The position numbers and the translations under genes were made by a program. This document shows, piece after piece, positions 1 through 8,010 of a stretch of DNA of 64,000 nucleotides (its first letter is position 1; the number at the start of each line of letters is the position of its first letter). Source of the DNA: Streptomyces sp. NBC_01314 (GTDB taxonomy: Bacteria > Actinomycetota > Actinomycetes > Streptomycetales > Streptomycetaceae); the NCBI RefSeq assembly GCF_041435215.1, contig NZ_CP108394.1, positions 62,001-126,000 of the forward strand, read 5' to 3'. The notes beneath the pieces were generated by a model, which made no database searches, was not told the DNA's origin, and was given only the letters and a program-made list of their open reading frames with translations.

Positions 1-573
1 GCCGTGCCGGAGACCGGACCCGACGTATGGCCCCTGCTGCGCGAGGAGGACAAGGTCCAGGTCCTGCGCGCCCACTACCGCACCCTCATGAGCCTGTGCT
101 GCCCCATGCCGCCCTCCAGCGCCACCGTTGTGCTCGACCTGGTGCAGGCGGGCCGGCTGGAGATGTTCTCGGGCCTGCTCGACATCACGGCCGCCCACGG
201 GAGCGGCTTCGACATCCTGGCCGCCGACGGCACCGCGTTCCGCGCCGACAAGGTCATCAGCGCCGTCAACGCCTCCGAGGGGCGCATCCCCTCCGGCGCC
301 CTGCCCCTGGTGACCTCCCTGGTCAAGGCCCGCGCGGTCAGCCGCCACCCGCACGGCGGACTGCAGCTGGCCCGCGCCACCAGCCGGCTCACCAGCAACG
401 GGCGGCCCGACCCGCGTCTGTACGGGCTCGGCAACATCGCCGCCGGAGCCCTGTTCTTCACCTTCGGCATCCCCTCCCTGGTCGACCGCAGCCAGGACAT
501 CGTCGCCGCGATCCTCGAGCACCGCGCCACCGTCGACGCCGCCCGCAGCGAGGCCGAACCGGCCGCCGCCTGA
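1..573 (+). CDS. FAD/NAD(P)-binding family oxidoreductase, C-terminal part (5' end outside window)
   Basis: The frame is open from the first base, so only the last 190 residues are present. The C-terminal motif around LYGLGNIAAGALFFTFGIP, followed by a helix, is in my memory typical of the FAD/NAD(P)-binding (NAD_binding_9) proteins of actinobacterial biosynthetic clusters. That is the same broad family as the CreE-like protein at 41315-43291, but the two C-termini do not match closely. Without the N-terminal Rossmann motifs the substrate cannot be inferred. It is followed after 58 nt by the class II aldolase gene and is probably cotranscribed with it. A flavin monooxygenase acting on an amine or acid is a guess from family membership only. 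Confidence 0.6.
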   Translation, partial: AVPETGPDVWPLLREEDKVQVLRAHYRTLMSLCCPMPPSSATVVLDLVQAGRLEMFSGLLDITAAHGSGFDILAADGTAFRADKVISAVNASEGRIPSGALPLVTSLVKARAVSRHPHGGLQLARATSRLTSNGRPDPRLYGLGNIAAGALFFTFGIPSLVDRSQDIVAAILEHRATVDAARSEAEPAAA

Positions 574-631
574 CGACGCGCCGGCACACCGCCCGCACCC
601 AGCCACCCCACCAGGAAGGACCGCCCGCCCA

Positions 632-1477
632 ATGAGCCCGACCGCGACCGAGCCCCGCCCCGCCTACCTGGCCGCCACCGCCACCCGGCTGCCGCTTCCC
701 GGCGAACCGCGCTTCGCCACGTACGAAGAGGCACGCCGCCATCGCAAGCAGCGGCTGGCCGCCGCCATCAGGCTGTTCGGGAAGTACGGCTTCGCGGAAG
801 GGATATCCGGCCACATCTCCGTACGCGACCCCGAGCACCAGGACCGCTTCTGGGTCAATCCCTTCGGCGTCTCCTTCAGACAGGTCCGCGTCGCCGACCT
901 GATCTGCGTCGATGCGGCCGGTGCCGTGGTGGCCGGCCACCACCGGGTCAACCCCAGCGCGTTCGTGATCCACTCACAGATCCACGAGCTGCACCCCGGC
1001 GCCACCGCCGCCGCGCACGGCCACACCCCGCACTCCCGGGCGCTGGGCGCCCTGGGCAGGCTGCTCGAACCGATCGACCAGGAATCGGCGGCGTTCTACG
1101 GCCGCCAGGTGCTCCACGACGCCTACGACGGGCCTTCCGTGACACCGGCCCAGGGCCGTGCCATCGCCGAGACGATCGGCGACAACCGGGCCGTCCTGCT
1201 GCGCCACCACGGACTGATCACGGTGGGCGGCTCCCTGGACGAGGCCGTGCACTGGTTCCTGACCTACGACAGCTGCGCCCGGGTGCAGCTCCTCGCCCTC
1301 GCCGCGGGCACCCCGCACACCCTCACCCACGAACAGGCGCTGGCCGCCCGCGAAGGCTTCGGGGACGAGGAACTGGGCCGCTTCAGCTTCCAGCTGCTGT
1401 GGGACGAGATCGTCGCGGAGCAGCCCGACCTGCTCCAGGAAGAGCCGGGCGGCGCCGGCGCGCCCGCCCCGGCCTGA
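632..1477 (+). CDS. class II aldolase/adducin family protein
   Basis: 281 residues. Class II aldolases and the related decarboxylases bind a divalent metal through histidines and cleave or decarboxylate via an enediolate. The metal-binding pair is visible as AHGHTPHS near residue 130 and LLRHHGLITVGG near residue 190, and the N-terminal half carries GFAEGISGHISVRDP, the usual glycine-rich start of the fold. The ATG at 632 has AGGAAGGA 12-20 nt upstream; no better start is seen. It lies between the FAD protein and aroC in the same direction, with a 381-nt gap to aroC that carries no convincing gene. The substrate is unknown. It could tailor a shikimate-derived acid or simply be a neighbour. 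Confidence 0.85.
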   Translation: MSPTATEPRPAYLAATATRLPLPGEPRFATYEEARRHRKQRLAAAIRLFGKYGFAEGISGHISVRDPEHQDRFWVNPFGVSFRQVRVADLICVDAAGAVVAGHHRVNPSAFVIHSQIHELHPGATAAAHGHTPHSRALGALGRLLEPIDQESAAFYGRQVLHDAYDGPSVTPAQGRAIAETIGDNRAVLLRHHGLITVGGSLDEAVHWFLTYDSCARVQLLALAAGTPHTLTHEQALAAREGFGDEELGRFSFQLLWDEIVAEQPDLLQEEPGGAGAPAPA

Positions 1478-1858
1478 CGGCCGCCCGCGCCGAGCTGTTC
1501 CCAGCCGGGCCGGCCCGGCAGCCGGGCACCACCTGCCGCCTTCGGCATCGGCGCCCGGGGCCTGTCCGCCGGCCACCCGCCGGGCAGGCCGGGCGGGTGT
1601 GCCGAACCGACGGCCGCCGTGCCCGCCGCCGCGCCGGGCATGGCATGGCGGGCCGGCTGGAGGACGGCGCCTGCACCGTCGTACGACGCCCGCACGGGCC
1701 CGCCGACCACCCCCGGCCCCCGACCACCCCCTCGGCCCTCCCCTTCCCAGCCGCACGACACGCGCAGCCCGTACGTCCGCGCGGCGCGCGTGCGTCCGCG
1801 TCGCGGCCCGCGTCCCGGCCGCTTGCCTCCGCCCGCCCACCAGAACGAAGGAAGTGCC
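1478..1858 (+). other. intergenic stretch upstream of aroC
   Basis: About 380 bases without a convincing gene. Open frames run through it on both strands, but they look like GC-bias artefacts with no recognisable protein. It probably holds the promoter of the aroC operon, though I see no clear -35/-10 pair. Its last bases carry the aroC ribosome binding site (GAAGGAAG at about 1846-1853). Confidence 0.4.
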
Positions 1859-3043
1859 TTGCCAACTCTGCGATGGCTCACCGCCGGCGAGTCGCACGGG
1901 CCGGCCCTGACCGCCGTGCTCGAGGGTCTGCCCGCGGGTGTGCGGACCTCCACCGAGGAGGTCGCCGACGCACTCGCCCGCCGACGCCTGGGACACGGGC
2001 GCGGCGCCCGCATGAAGTTCGAACGCGACGAGGTCGACTTCGTCGGCGGGGTTCGCCACGGCCGCACCCTCGGCAGCCCGGTCGCGGTCCGCGTGGGCAA
2101 CACCGAATGGCCCAAGTGGCAGACGGTGATGGCCGCCGACCCCGTGAGCGCCGACGCCCTCTCCCGCCAGGCCCGCGGCGCCCCCCTCACCCGTCCCCGC
2201 CCCGGCCACGCCGATCTGGCCGGTATGCAGAAGTACGGGTTCGACGACGCCCGGCCGGTGCTGGAGCGGGCCAGCGCCCGCGAGACGGCCGCCCGCGTGG
2301 CGCTGGGCTCCCTCGCCCAGGCCTTCCTGCAGCAGGCGTACGGGATCGAACTCGTCAGCCACGTCGTGGCGCTCGGCGGCCGGCACTCGCTCTGCCCGGC
2401 GCTGCCCGGCCCGCAGGACACCGACCGGCTCGACGCCGATCCCGTGCGCTGCTTCGACTCCGGGGCGTCGGCCGCCATGGTCGCCGAGGTGGACCGGGCG
2501 CACCGGGCCGGGGACACGCTCGGCGGCATCGTCGAGGTCCTGGTGTTCGGGCTTCCGCCGGGTCTGGGGTCGCATGTGCACTGGGACCGGCGGCTGGACG
2601 CGCGTCTGGCCGGTGCCCTCATGGGCATCCCGGCCATCAAGGGCGTCGAACTCGGTGAGGGCTTCGCGCTCGCCGGTGTCCCGGGCTCGCGCGCGCACGA
2701 CGAGATCGTGCCCGGCGACGGCGGCCTGCGCCGGGCCAGCGCCCGTTCGGGCGGCGTCGAGGGCGGTATCTCGACGGGCGAGCCGCTGCGGGTGCGCGCC
2801 GCCATGAAACCCATCGCCACCGTGCCCAGGGCGCTGGCCACCGTGGACGTGGCCACCGGTGACACCGCCGTGGCCCACCACCAGCGTTCCGACGTCTGTG
2901 CGGTACCGGCCGCCGCCGTCGTCGCGCAGGCGGTGACCGCTCTGGTCGTCGCGGACGCCGCGCTGGAGAAGTTCGGCGGCGACAGCGTGGCGGAGACCTC
3001 CCGCAACCACCGCACCTACCTGAGCCACCTGGCGATCAAGTGA
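1859..3043 (+). CDS. aroC: chorismate synthase
   Basis: 394 residues, full family length. It converts 5-enolpyruvylshikimate 3-phosphate to chorismate using reduced FMN. Family motifs are intact: GESHG near the N-terminus, [35 protein letters not shown] and [12 protein letters not shown] near the end. The start is a TTG at 1859 preceded by GAAGGAAG at a good distance; the much longer open frame upstream is non-coding. It heads a tightly packed operon (aroC, aroB-like, IS701-like, small ORF, transaldolase-like). A chorismate synthase here, apart from the primary copy expected elsewhere in the genome, indicates dedicated chorismate supply for the ADIC synthase at 18794. Confidence 0.95.
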   Translation: MPTLRWLTAGESHGPALTAVLEGLPAGVRTSTEEVADALARRRLGHGRGARMKFERDEVDFVGGVRHGRTLGSPVAVRVGNTEWPKWQTVMAADPVSADALSRQARGAPLTRPRPGHADLAGMQKYGFDDARPVLERASARETAARVALGSLAQAFLQQAYGIELVSHVVALGGRHSLCPALPGPQDTDRLDADPVRCFDSGASAAMVAEVDRAHRAGDTLGGIVEVLVFGLPPGLGSHVHWDRRLDARLAGALMGIPAIKGVELGEGFALAGVPGSRAHDEIVPGDGGLRRASARSGGVEGGISTGEPLRVRAAMKPIATVPRALATVDVATGDTAVAHHQRSDVCAVPAAAVVAQAVTALVVADAALEKFGGDSVAETSRNHRTYLSHLAIK

Positions 3044-3051
3044 GGCAGACC

Positions 3052-4152
3052 GTGACCTTTTCCATGCATCCGGACACCGCCCCGACGACCCTGCGGGCGA
3101 CCGGCGGGGCACCGTACCCCGTCGTCGTCGGCACCGGCCTGCACGAGCACGTCGAGCCGCTGCTCGGCGACAGCGCGACGCGGGTGGCGCTCATACATCC
3201 GCCGGCGCTGGCCGCCGCCGCCCGGCGGATCGCCGGCGACCTCGAACGGCACGGCCGTCAGGTGCTGGAGCTGGTGGTGCCGCCCGGCGAGTCCGCCAAG
3301 GACGCCGGTGTCCTGGTGTATCTGTGGTCCCGGCTCGCCGAAGTGGGTTTCACCTCCTGCGATGCCGTCGTGGCCGTCGGCGGCGGCGCCACCACCGACC
3401 TCGCCGGTTTCCTCGCCGCCACCTGGCAGCGGGGCCTGCGCCTGGTGCTGGTGCCCTCCACCCTGCTGGGCATGGCCGGTGCCGCGCTCGGAGGCCAGAG
3501 CTCCCTCAACGTCCCCCAGGGCAAGAACCTGGTCGGCGCCCTGCACCAGCCGGCCGGCGTCGTGTGCGACCTGGACCTGCTCACGACGCTGCCGCTCGCC
3601 GAGTACGTCAGCGGCCTCGCCGAGGTGGTCAAGGCGGGGCTGATCGCCGACCCCGCGCTCCTGGACCTGATCGAGGCGGACCCGCGGGCGGCCGCCGATC
3701 CCGCGGGCGGGCGCACCGCGGAGCTGGTCGAAGGCGCCGTGCGGGCCAAGAGCGCCCTGCTGGGCACCGACCCGCCCGCCGGCGGCCCGCGGGAGTTCCT
3801 CGACTACGGCCACACCCTGGGCCACGCCATCGAGCACGCGGAGGGCTACCGCATCCGGCACGGTCACGCGGTGTCCATCGGCATGGTGTACGCCGCCGAA
3901 CTCGCGCACGCGGCGGGACGGCTGAGCGCACCGCACGTGCTGCGCCACCGCAGCATCCTGGAGTCGCTGGGACTGCCCACCTCCTACCCGCGGCATGCCT
4001 GGGAGCGGCTGCGTGCCTCGCTCGGCCTGGACGACCACGCCCGCGGCGGACGGCTCGCCTTCGTCGTCCTGGACGCGCCGGGCCGTCCCGGACTGCTGCA
4101 GGGCCCCGGTCCCGAACTGCTGCAGGCGGCGTGGGCCCGGGTGGGAGGATGA
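3052..4152 (+). CDS. aroB: 3-dehydroquinate synthase homologue with altered active site
   Basis: 366 residues. The family cyclises DAHP to 3-dehydroquinate with NAD+ and Zn2+. The NAD-binding VAVGGGATTDLAG segment is present, and the metal ligands are visible as Glu in GLAEVVKAG, His in DYGHTLGHAIE and His in RHGHAVSIGM. However, the near-invariant VDSSVGGKT loop reads AGAALGGQS here, so the substrate-binding Asp and Lys are Gly143 and Gln149 (codons 3478 and 3496). Either the enzyme is impaired or it acts on another sugar phosphate. I chose the GTG at 3052 because GAGG lies 6 nt before it; a GTG at 3040 overlaps the aroC stop but has no Shine-Dalgarno sequence. Confidence 0.85.
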   Translation: MTFSMHPDTAPTTLRATGGAPYPVVVGTGLHEHVEPLLGDSATRVALIHPPALAAAARRIAGDLERHGRQVLELVVPPGESAKDAGVLVYLWSRLAEVGFTSCDAVVAVGGGATTDLAGFLAATWQRGLRLVLVPSTLLGMAGAALGGQSSLNVPQGKNLVGALHQPAGVVCDLDLLTTLPLAEYVSGLAEVVKAGLIADPALLDLIEADPRAAADPAGGRTAELVEGAVRAKSALLGTDPPAGGPREFLDYGHTLGHAIEHAEGYRIRHGHAVSIGMVYAAELAHAAGRLSAPHVLRHRSILESLGLPTSYPRHAWERLRASLGLDDHARGGRLAFVVLDAPGRPGLLQGPGPELLQAAWARVGG

Positions 4153-5513
4153 GCGCGCCCGCCGCGCGGACCGCCGTGGCGGCTCCCCCGCTCCCGGCGG
4201 CAGGCCGCACCGGCGCCCCGGCCGCCGTCAGGGACCGGGCCGCCCGGTTCCCGGTGCCCTGCGCACCGGATCCGGCCGCCGCATCCCGGCGGCCGGCCGG
4301 GCCCGGGCCCGCCGCCCTGGCGGCCCCCGACCGGGTCGCCGACCTGTCCCAGCGGGTGCTGTGGTCCATGCCGCGCCGCGACCAGCGGCGCAGCGGCGAG
4401 CTGTATGTCCGGGGGCTGCTGCGCGCCACGGGCCGCAAGACCATCCGCAACATCGCCTCCCACACCGGGGTGCCGGCCGACATCCAGCGGCTGCACCACC
4501 TGGTCACCGCCTCGACGTGGCGGTGGAGTCCGGTGCGCGGTGCTCTCGCCCGTCACATGGGCGAACTGCTGGACCCCGTCGCCTGGGTGCTGCACACCGC
4601 GACCACGCCGCGTGCGGGGCCGGGCGGCGTGGGTGTCGACGCCCACTGCGCGGACCCGCGCACCGGACGGTGGGTCAATGCGCGGCGGTCCGTGGGGCTG
4701 TGGGCGGCCACCGAGTGGGGCGGCTACCCGGTCGACTGGCACCTGGAGCTCACCGCCCGCTGGGCCGAGGACGCCGTGCTGCGCGAGCGGGCCGGTATCC
4801 CCCAGGACGCCCGCGTGCTGGACGCGGCCGCCGCCGGTGTCGACCTGGCGATGACCACCGCCCGTACGGCGGGCCCGCCTCGCCGTCCGGTCGTCCTGGA
4901 CGCCCGGCCCACCGCGGCGGGCCCGCTCGCCGCCCGGCTCGGCGCGGGCGGCCTGCCCTATCTGCTGCGCATCAGTGCCTCGCAGCTCCTGACGCCCGTC
5001 GCCGCCGACGGTCCGGCACGCGGCCCCGCGCTCACCGCGCGGCAGCTGGCGGGCGCGGTGCCCTGGGGCCGCTGGAACCGCGTGTGCGCGGCCGGGCCGG
5101 GGACGGGGCCCCGTGAGATCGCCCGGGTGACGTGCCGGGCCGCCGACGTGCCGGGCCGGCCCCGGCAGCGGCAGCGGCAGATCCTGCTGGTGGACAGGGA
5201 TGCCCGCGGCCCGGCGCACGGCGGGTACTGGCTCACCGATCTCGGCCATCTGTCCGACGCCGCGCTGCTGCGTCTGGCCGCGGCACCCGCGCGGCTGGCC
5301 CAGGACGTGAGCGTGACGGGCGGCCGGGTCGGTCTGTACGACTTCGAGGGCCGCACCTTCGCCGGCTGGCACCGCCACATGACGCTCGCCTCGGTGGCCC
5401 ACGCCGCCGTTGTCCTGCTGCGGGCCCGGGGGCGGAGCGAGCTTCGGGGGCGCAGCGAGCTGTGGCCGCCGGCGCCCGAGGGTGCCGGCACCCGTCCGGG
5501 GAGGCAGCCGTGA
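4149..5513 (+). CDS. IS701-type transposase homologue, probably domesticated
   Basis: 454 residues. The N-terminal part matches the IS701/DDE_5 architecture (MPRRDQRRSGELYVRGLL, then GRKTIRNIAS and a STWRWSPVRGALARHM-type segment), followed by the GGVGVDAHCADPRTG core and an EGRTFAGWHRHMTL tail. Active members carry an Asp motif (VIDETGF-like) just before the SVGV segment; here that stretch is LHTATTPRAGPGG, so the first catalytic Asp appears lost. The ATG overlaps the aroB stop and its own stop overlaps the next start, and no terminal inverted repeats are seen. It is therefore a fixed operon member rather than a mobile element. A DNA-binding regulatory role is my inference. A paralogue lies at 12843-14078. 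Confidence 0.75.
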   Translation: MSAPAARTAVAAPPLPAAGRTGAPAAVRDRAARFPVPCAPDPAAASRRPAGPGPAALAAPDRVADLSQRVLWSMPRRDQRRSGELYVRGLLRATGRKTIRNIASHTGVPADIQRLHHLVTASTWRWSPVRGALARHMGELLDPVAWVLHTATTPRAGPGGVGVDAHCADPRTGRWVNARRSVGLWAATEWGGYPVDWHLELTARWAEDAVLRERAGIPQDARVLDAAAAGVDLAMTTARTAGPPRRPVVLDARPTAAGPLAARLGAGGLPYLLRISASQLLTPVAADGPARGPALTARQLAGAVPWGRWNRVCAAGPGTGPREIARVTCRAADVPGRPRQRQRQILLVDRDARGPAHGGYWLTDLGHLSDAALLRLAAAPARLAQDVSVTGGRVGLYDFEGRTFAGWHRHMTLASVAHAAVVLLRARGRSELRGRSELWPPAPEGAGTRPGRQP

Positions 5514-5755
5514 GCGCGGCGCCCGCCTACGACGACTTCCTGCGGTTCTTGGGGCTCGCGCCCGGGCCGGATCGGCGCGGTGCCGGCCGCCGGCGCAGGG
5601 ACGGGACAGGGGTGCCGGCGGGCGGCGCCGTGAGCAGCGCAGGGTTCGGCGCCGGCCGGCTGCGGGCGCACGGGCAGGCGGGCCCGCCCCCGGAGCCGGC
5701 CGCCGCGGGCGCGCCGTGCGGCCTGGGGCGCGCGGGGCGCGGAGGGCCGCGGTGA
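5510..5755 (+). CDS. small hypothetical protein
   Basis: 81 residues, starting at a GTG that overlaps the stop of the preceding gene (GTGA) and ending in an overlap with the next start, so translational coupling supports it. The first 18 residues (SAAPAYDDFLRFLGLAPG) look protein-like. The rest is low-complexity Gly/Arg/Pro/Ala with no recognisable domain. Function unknown; it could be a spurious frame in GC-rich DNA, but the two overlaps argue for a gene. Confidence 0.45.
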   Translation: MSAAPAYDDFLRFLGLAPGPDRRGAGRRRRDGTGVPAGGAVSSAGFGAGRLRAHGQAGPPPEPAAAGAPCGLGRAGRGGPR

Positions 5756-6858
5756 GCGCCGCGCAGCTGTGCGCGCCCGGGGCCGCTCCGGCCGTCTGCG
5801 GGGACGGCGCGGAGAACGGGCCGCTCGGTCCGTTTGTGCACGCGCACCCTGCGGGCGGGCCGGAGACGGAGGGCACGCCCGTGCCGTATCCGGCCTACCG
5901 TCCGCATCTGGAGGACCTGGCCCGGCGCCGCCGCGGGGCCGGTGCGGCGCTGGGCGAACTGGTCGTCCGCGGCGCGCGCTCGGCCGCCGACCAGCTGCGC
6001 GAGCACCAGGCCGCGGGGGGTCCGGGCGGTCAGGTGTGCGCCGCCGTCCCCGTATCGCCGGCCCACGATCCGCTCGCCGTGCTGGCGGGGGCGCGCGCCC
6101 TGCACCGCGCGGTGGACAGGCCGAATCTGATGATCACCGTCCCGGCCACCGCGCGGGGGCTGGAGGCGATCACCGGGTGTCTTGCCGAGGGCATCGGGGT
6201 GCACGCCGTCTGCGTCGTCTCCGTCGAGCGCTACGCCCGGGTCGTCGACGCCTTCCTGACCGGGCTCGAACGGGCGGCGCGGGCCGGGCTCGATCTCGGC
6301 GCGGTGCCGACGGCGCTCTCGCTGGCGGTCGCCGGGCTGGAGACGGCGGCCGGCGCTCTCGCCTACGCGCCGGGCGGCGCCCCGCCGGGCCCGCCGGTGC
6401 CGGGCGGGGCGCGTGCGGGCGCGGCGGGGGACGCCGGCCGCCGCCTGCGGGCACCATCGACGGCATCGTCGGTGCCGGCGCCCGCGCCGATCCCGGCGCT
6501 CGCCCTGGCGGCCGCCACCGTGGACATGGCCCTGCACATCCGTGAGGAGGTCCACGAGGGGAGGCGCTGGCGTGCGCTGGCCCGGCAGGGGGCCCGGCCG
6601 CATGCGCTGCGGTGGGACGGCGTCCCCGAACCGGGCGGCCGGGGGCCCGCCGGCGACGGCACCCGGCTCTGGCGCGTCCTGGGCGCACTGGCGGACCAGG
6701 GCGTCTGCCACCGGCGGCTGACCGCGCAGGCGGAGGCGGCGGCCCTGGCCGGCGCCGCCCGGCAGCAGCGGCACACGGCGCGGCTCGTCGGGGCCGCCCT
6801 GCGCGCCCTCACCCCGCCGGCAGCGGACGGGGGGAGCACCGCGGCCGCCCCGGGGTGA
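5752..6858 (+). CDS. transaldolase-like protein lacking the Schiff-base lysine
   Basis: 368 residues, GTG start overlapping the preceding stop. The core NLMITVPATARGLEAI and the following IGVHAVCVVSVERYARVV align with the transaldolase segments NxxIKxPAT..GLxAI and INVTxxFSxERY. Transaldolases form a Schiff base through the Lys of that first strand; here the codon at 6136 is ACC (Thr), so the classical reaction should be impossible. The N- and C-terminal regions are rich in Gly and Pro and poorly alignable. In a cluster with DAHP synthase, a transaldolase would make sense for erythrose 4-phosphate supply, but this copy is better described as a pseudoenzyme or a repurposed barrel. Confidence 0.7.
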   Translation: MSAAQLCAPGAAPAVCGDGAENGPLGPFVHAHPAGGPETEGTPVPYPAYRPHLEDLARRRRGAGAALGELVVRGARSAADQLREHQAAGGPGGQVCAAVPVSPAHDPLAVLAGARALHRAVDRPNLMITVPATARGLEAITGCLAEGIGVHAVCVVSVERYARVVDAFLTGLERAARAGLDLGAVPTALSLAVAGLETAAGALAYAPGGAPPGPPVPGGARAGAAGDAGRRLRAPSTASSVPAPAPIPALALAAATVDMALHIREEVHEGRRWRALARQGARPHALRWDGVPEPGGRGPAGDGTRLWRVLGALADQGVCHRRLTAQAEAAALAGAARQQRHTARLVGAALRALTPPAADGGSTAAAPG

Positions 6859-6943
6859 ACGCCCCGCCGGCCCCCGGCAGACCGCTCCGGCCCCCGGCCT
6901 CCGTCGCAGCCCTTTGCGTGGCGCACCCGCAGGACACCGCGTC

Positions 6944-6987
6944 GCATCGAATCCTCCGATGCAACTAGGATACCGGCATGCGGGTAT
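6944..6987. promoter_or_regulatory. palindromes in the araC-type promoter region
   Basis: Two inverted repeats precede the regulator gene: GCATCG/CGATGC at 6944-6949 and 6957-6962, and ATACC/GGTAT at 6970-6974 and 6983-6987 around the self-complementary GCATGC. The second shares GCATGCGGGT-x-TGTT with the perfect palindrome at 32075-32092. A common operator is plausible, but the binding protein is unknown. Confidence 0.4.
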
Positions 6988-7059
6988 GTTTACATGGGGG
7001 CGACGGACCGGCCGCCCGGCGGCCGACTCCGTCCCGACGCATGGATGGAGGTTGACGCG

Positions 7060-8010
7060 GTGTTACGCCTCGACGAACCCAAGCCGGTGCGCGCCGCCCT
7101 CCCGGCGTCCGGCAACGGCCCCTCGACCGCCGGACGCGGGGGCGTGCAGATCGTCAGGGAACACGACGAACCGCTCGACGGCACGACGCGCACCCACCAG
7201 TTCGGCGAGGTGCGGGTGTCCCTGGTGAAAGGCGGCCCCGGGGAACTGGTGCGCCCGGCCCGGCAGATCGACCCGCGGGCCGCGGGCTTCCTGCGGGTGT
7301 GCCGGCCGCTGACCGGCTCCCTCTGGGTGGTCCAGGACGGCCGGCACGCGGCCGTGCGCGCCCCCCAGCTCCTCTGCTACGACAGCACCCGCCCGTACAA
7401 GGTCGTCATGCCCGAGAACTACCGGCTGGTGGACGTGATGGTCACCCACCGGCTGGTGGGACTGACCGCGCCGGAGGCCGAACGGGTCACGGCCCGTGCC
7501 TGGTCGGGCGCCGAGGGGCTGGCCGCCCTGCTGTCCTCACTGCTGGAAGGGCTCGGCCGGCACGGCAGTCAGGTGCAGACCGCCGTCGACCTGCTCGGCG
7601 GCAGCGTCGTCGGGCTGACCGCGGCGCTCTTCGCCGAACGCATGCGCGAGGTCGCCGACGACCCGCAGATCGCCCGGCAGACACTGATGCTGCACATCCA
7701 GGCCTACGTCCGCCGGCAGCTGGCGGAGCCCGGCCTCAGCCCGGTGAGCATCGCCCGCGAGCACAACGTCTCCCTGCGCTACCTGCAGAAGGTCTTCCAG
7801 GAGTACGGCCTCAGCCCCGCCCGCTGGATACGCGACGAGCGGCTGGCCCGCTGCCGGGCCGAACTCGCCGACCCCGCCCTGGACCACCTGCCCGTCGCGC
7901 TGATCGGGGAACGGGCCGGACTGTACGGGGCGTCCCACTTCAGCCGGCTCTTCCGCGACCGCTACGGCACCACGCCCCGGGACTACCGCAGGGAGCGTGG
8001 CACCCGATGA
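7060..8010 (+). CDS. AraC-family transcriptional regulator
   Basis: 316 residues from the GTG at 7060, which has GGAGG 8 nt upstream; ATGs at 6994 and 7045 are in frame but lack such a site. The N-terminal 200 residues resemble the sensing domain of AraC_binding_2-type regulators (QFGEVRVSLVKGGPGE, then LLCYDSTRPYKVVMP). The C-terminal 100 residues form the double helix-turn-helix, with ISLRYLQKVFQEYGLSP-like first and GLYGASHFSRLFRDRYGTTP second motif. It likely controls the operon it begins, since the ligase start overlaps its stop. The ligand is unknown. Confidence 0.9.
   Translation: MLRLDEPKPVRAALPASGNGPSTAGRGGVQIVREHDEPLDGTTRTHQFGEVRVSLVKGGPGELVRPARQIDPRAAGFLRVCRPLTGSLWVVQDGRHAAVRAPQLLCYDSTRPYKVVMPENYRLVDVMVTHRLVGLTAPEAERVTARAWSGAEGLAALLSSLLEGLGRHGSQVQTAVDLLGGSVVGLTAALFAERMREVADDPQIARQTLMLHIQAYVRRQLAEPGLSPVSIAREHNVSLRYLQKVFQEYGLSPARWIRDERLARCRAELADPALDHLPVALIGERAGLYGASHFSRLFRDRYGTTPRDYRRERGTR

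Noticed and set aside
1..573. A second CreE copy at the left edge
   Set aside because: The family is the same broad FAD/NAD(P)-binding group, but the visible C-terminus does not align well with the CreE-like protein at 41315-43291, and the diagnostic N-terminus is outside the window.
974..3112. A 712-residue reverse-strand frame opposite the class II aldolase and aroC
   Set aside because: It has no recognisable domain and composition typical of GC-bias shadows, while aroC on + has all its signature motifs.
4149..5513. An active IS701 insertion sequence
   Set aside because: No terminal inverted repeats or target duplication, stop-start overlaps with both neighbours, and no Asp at the expected first catalytic position.
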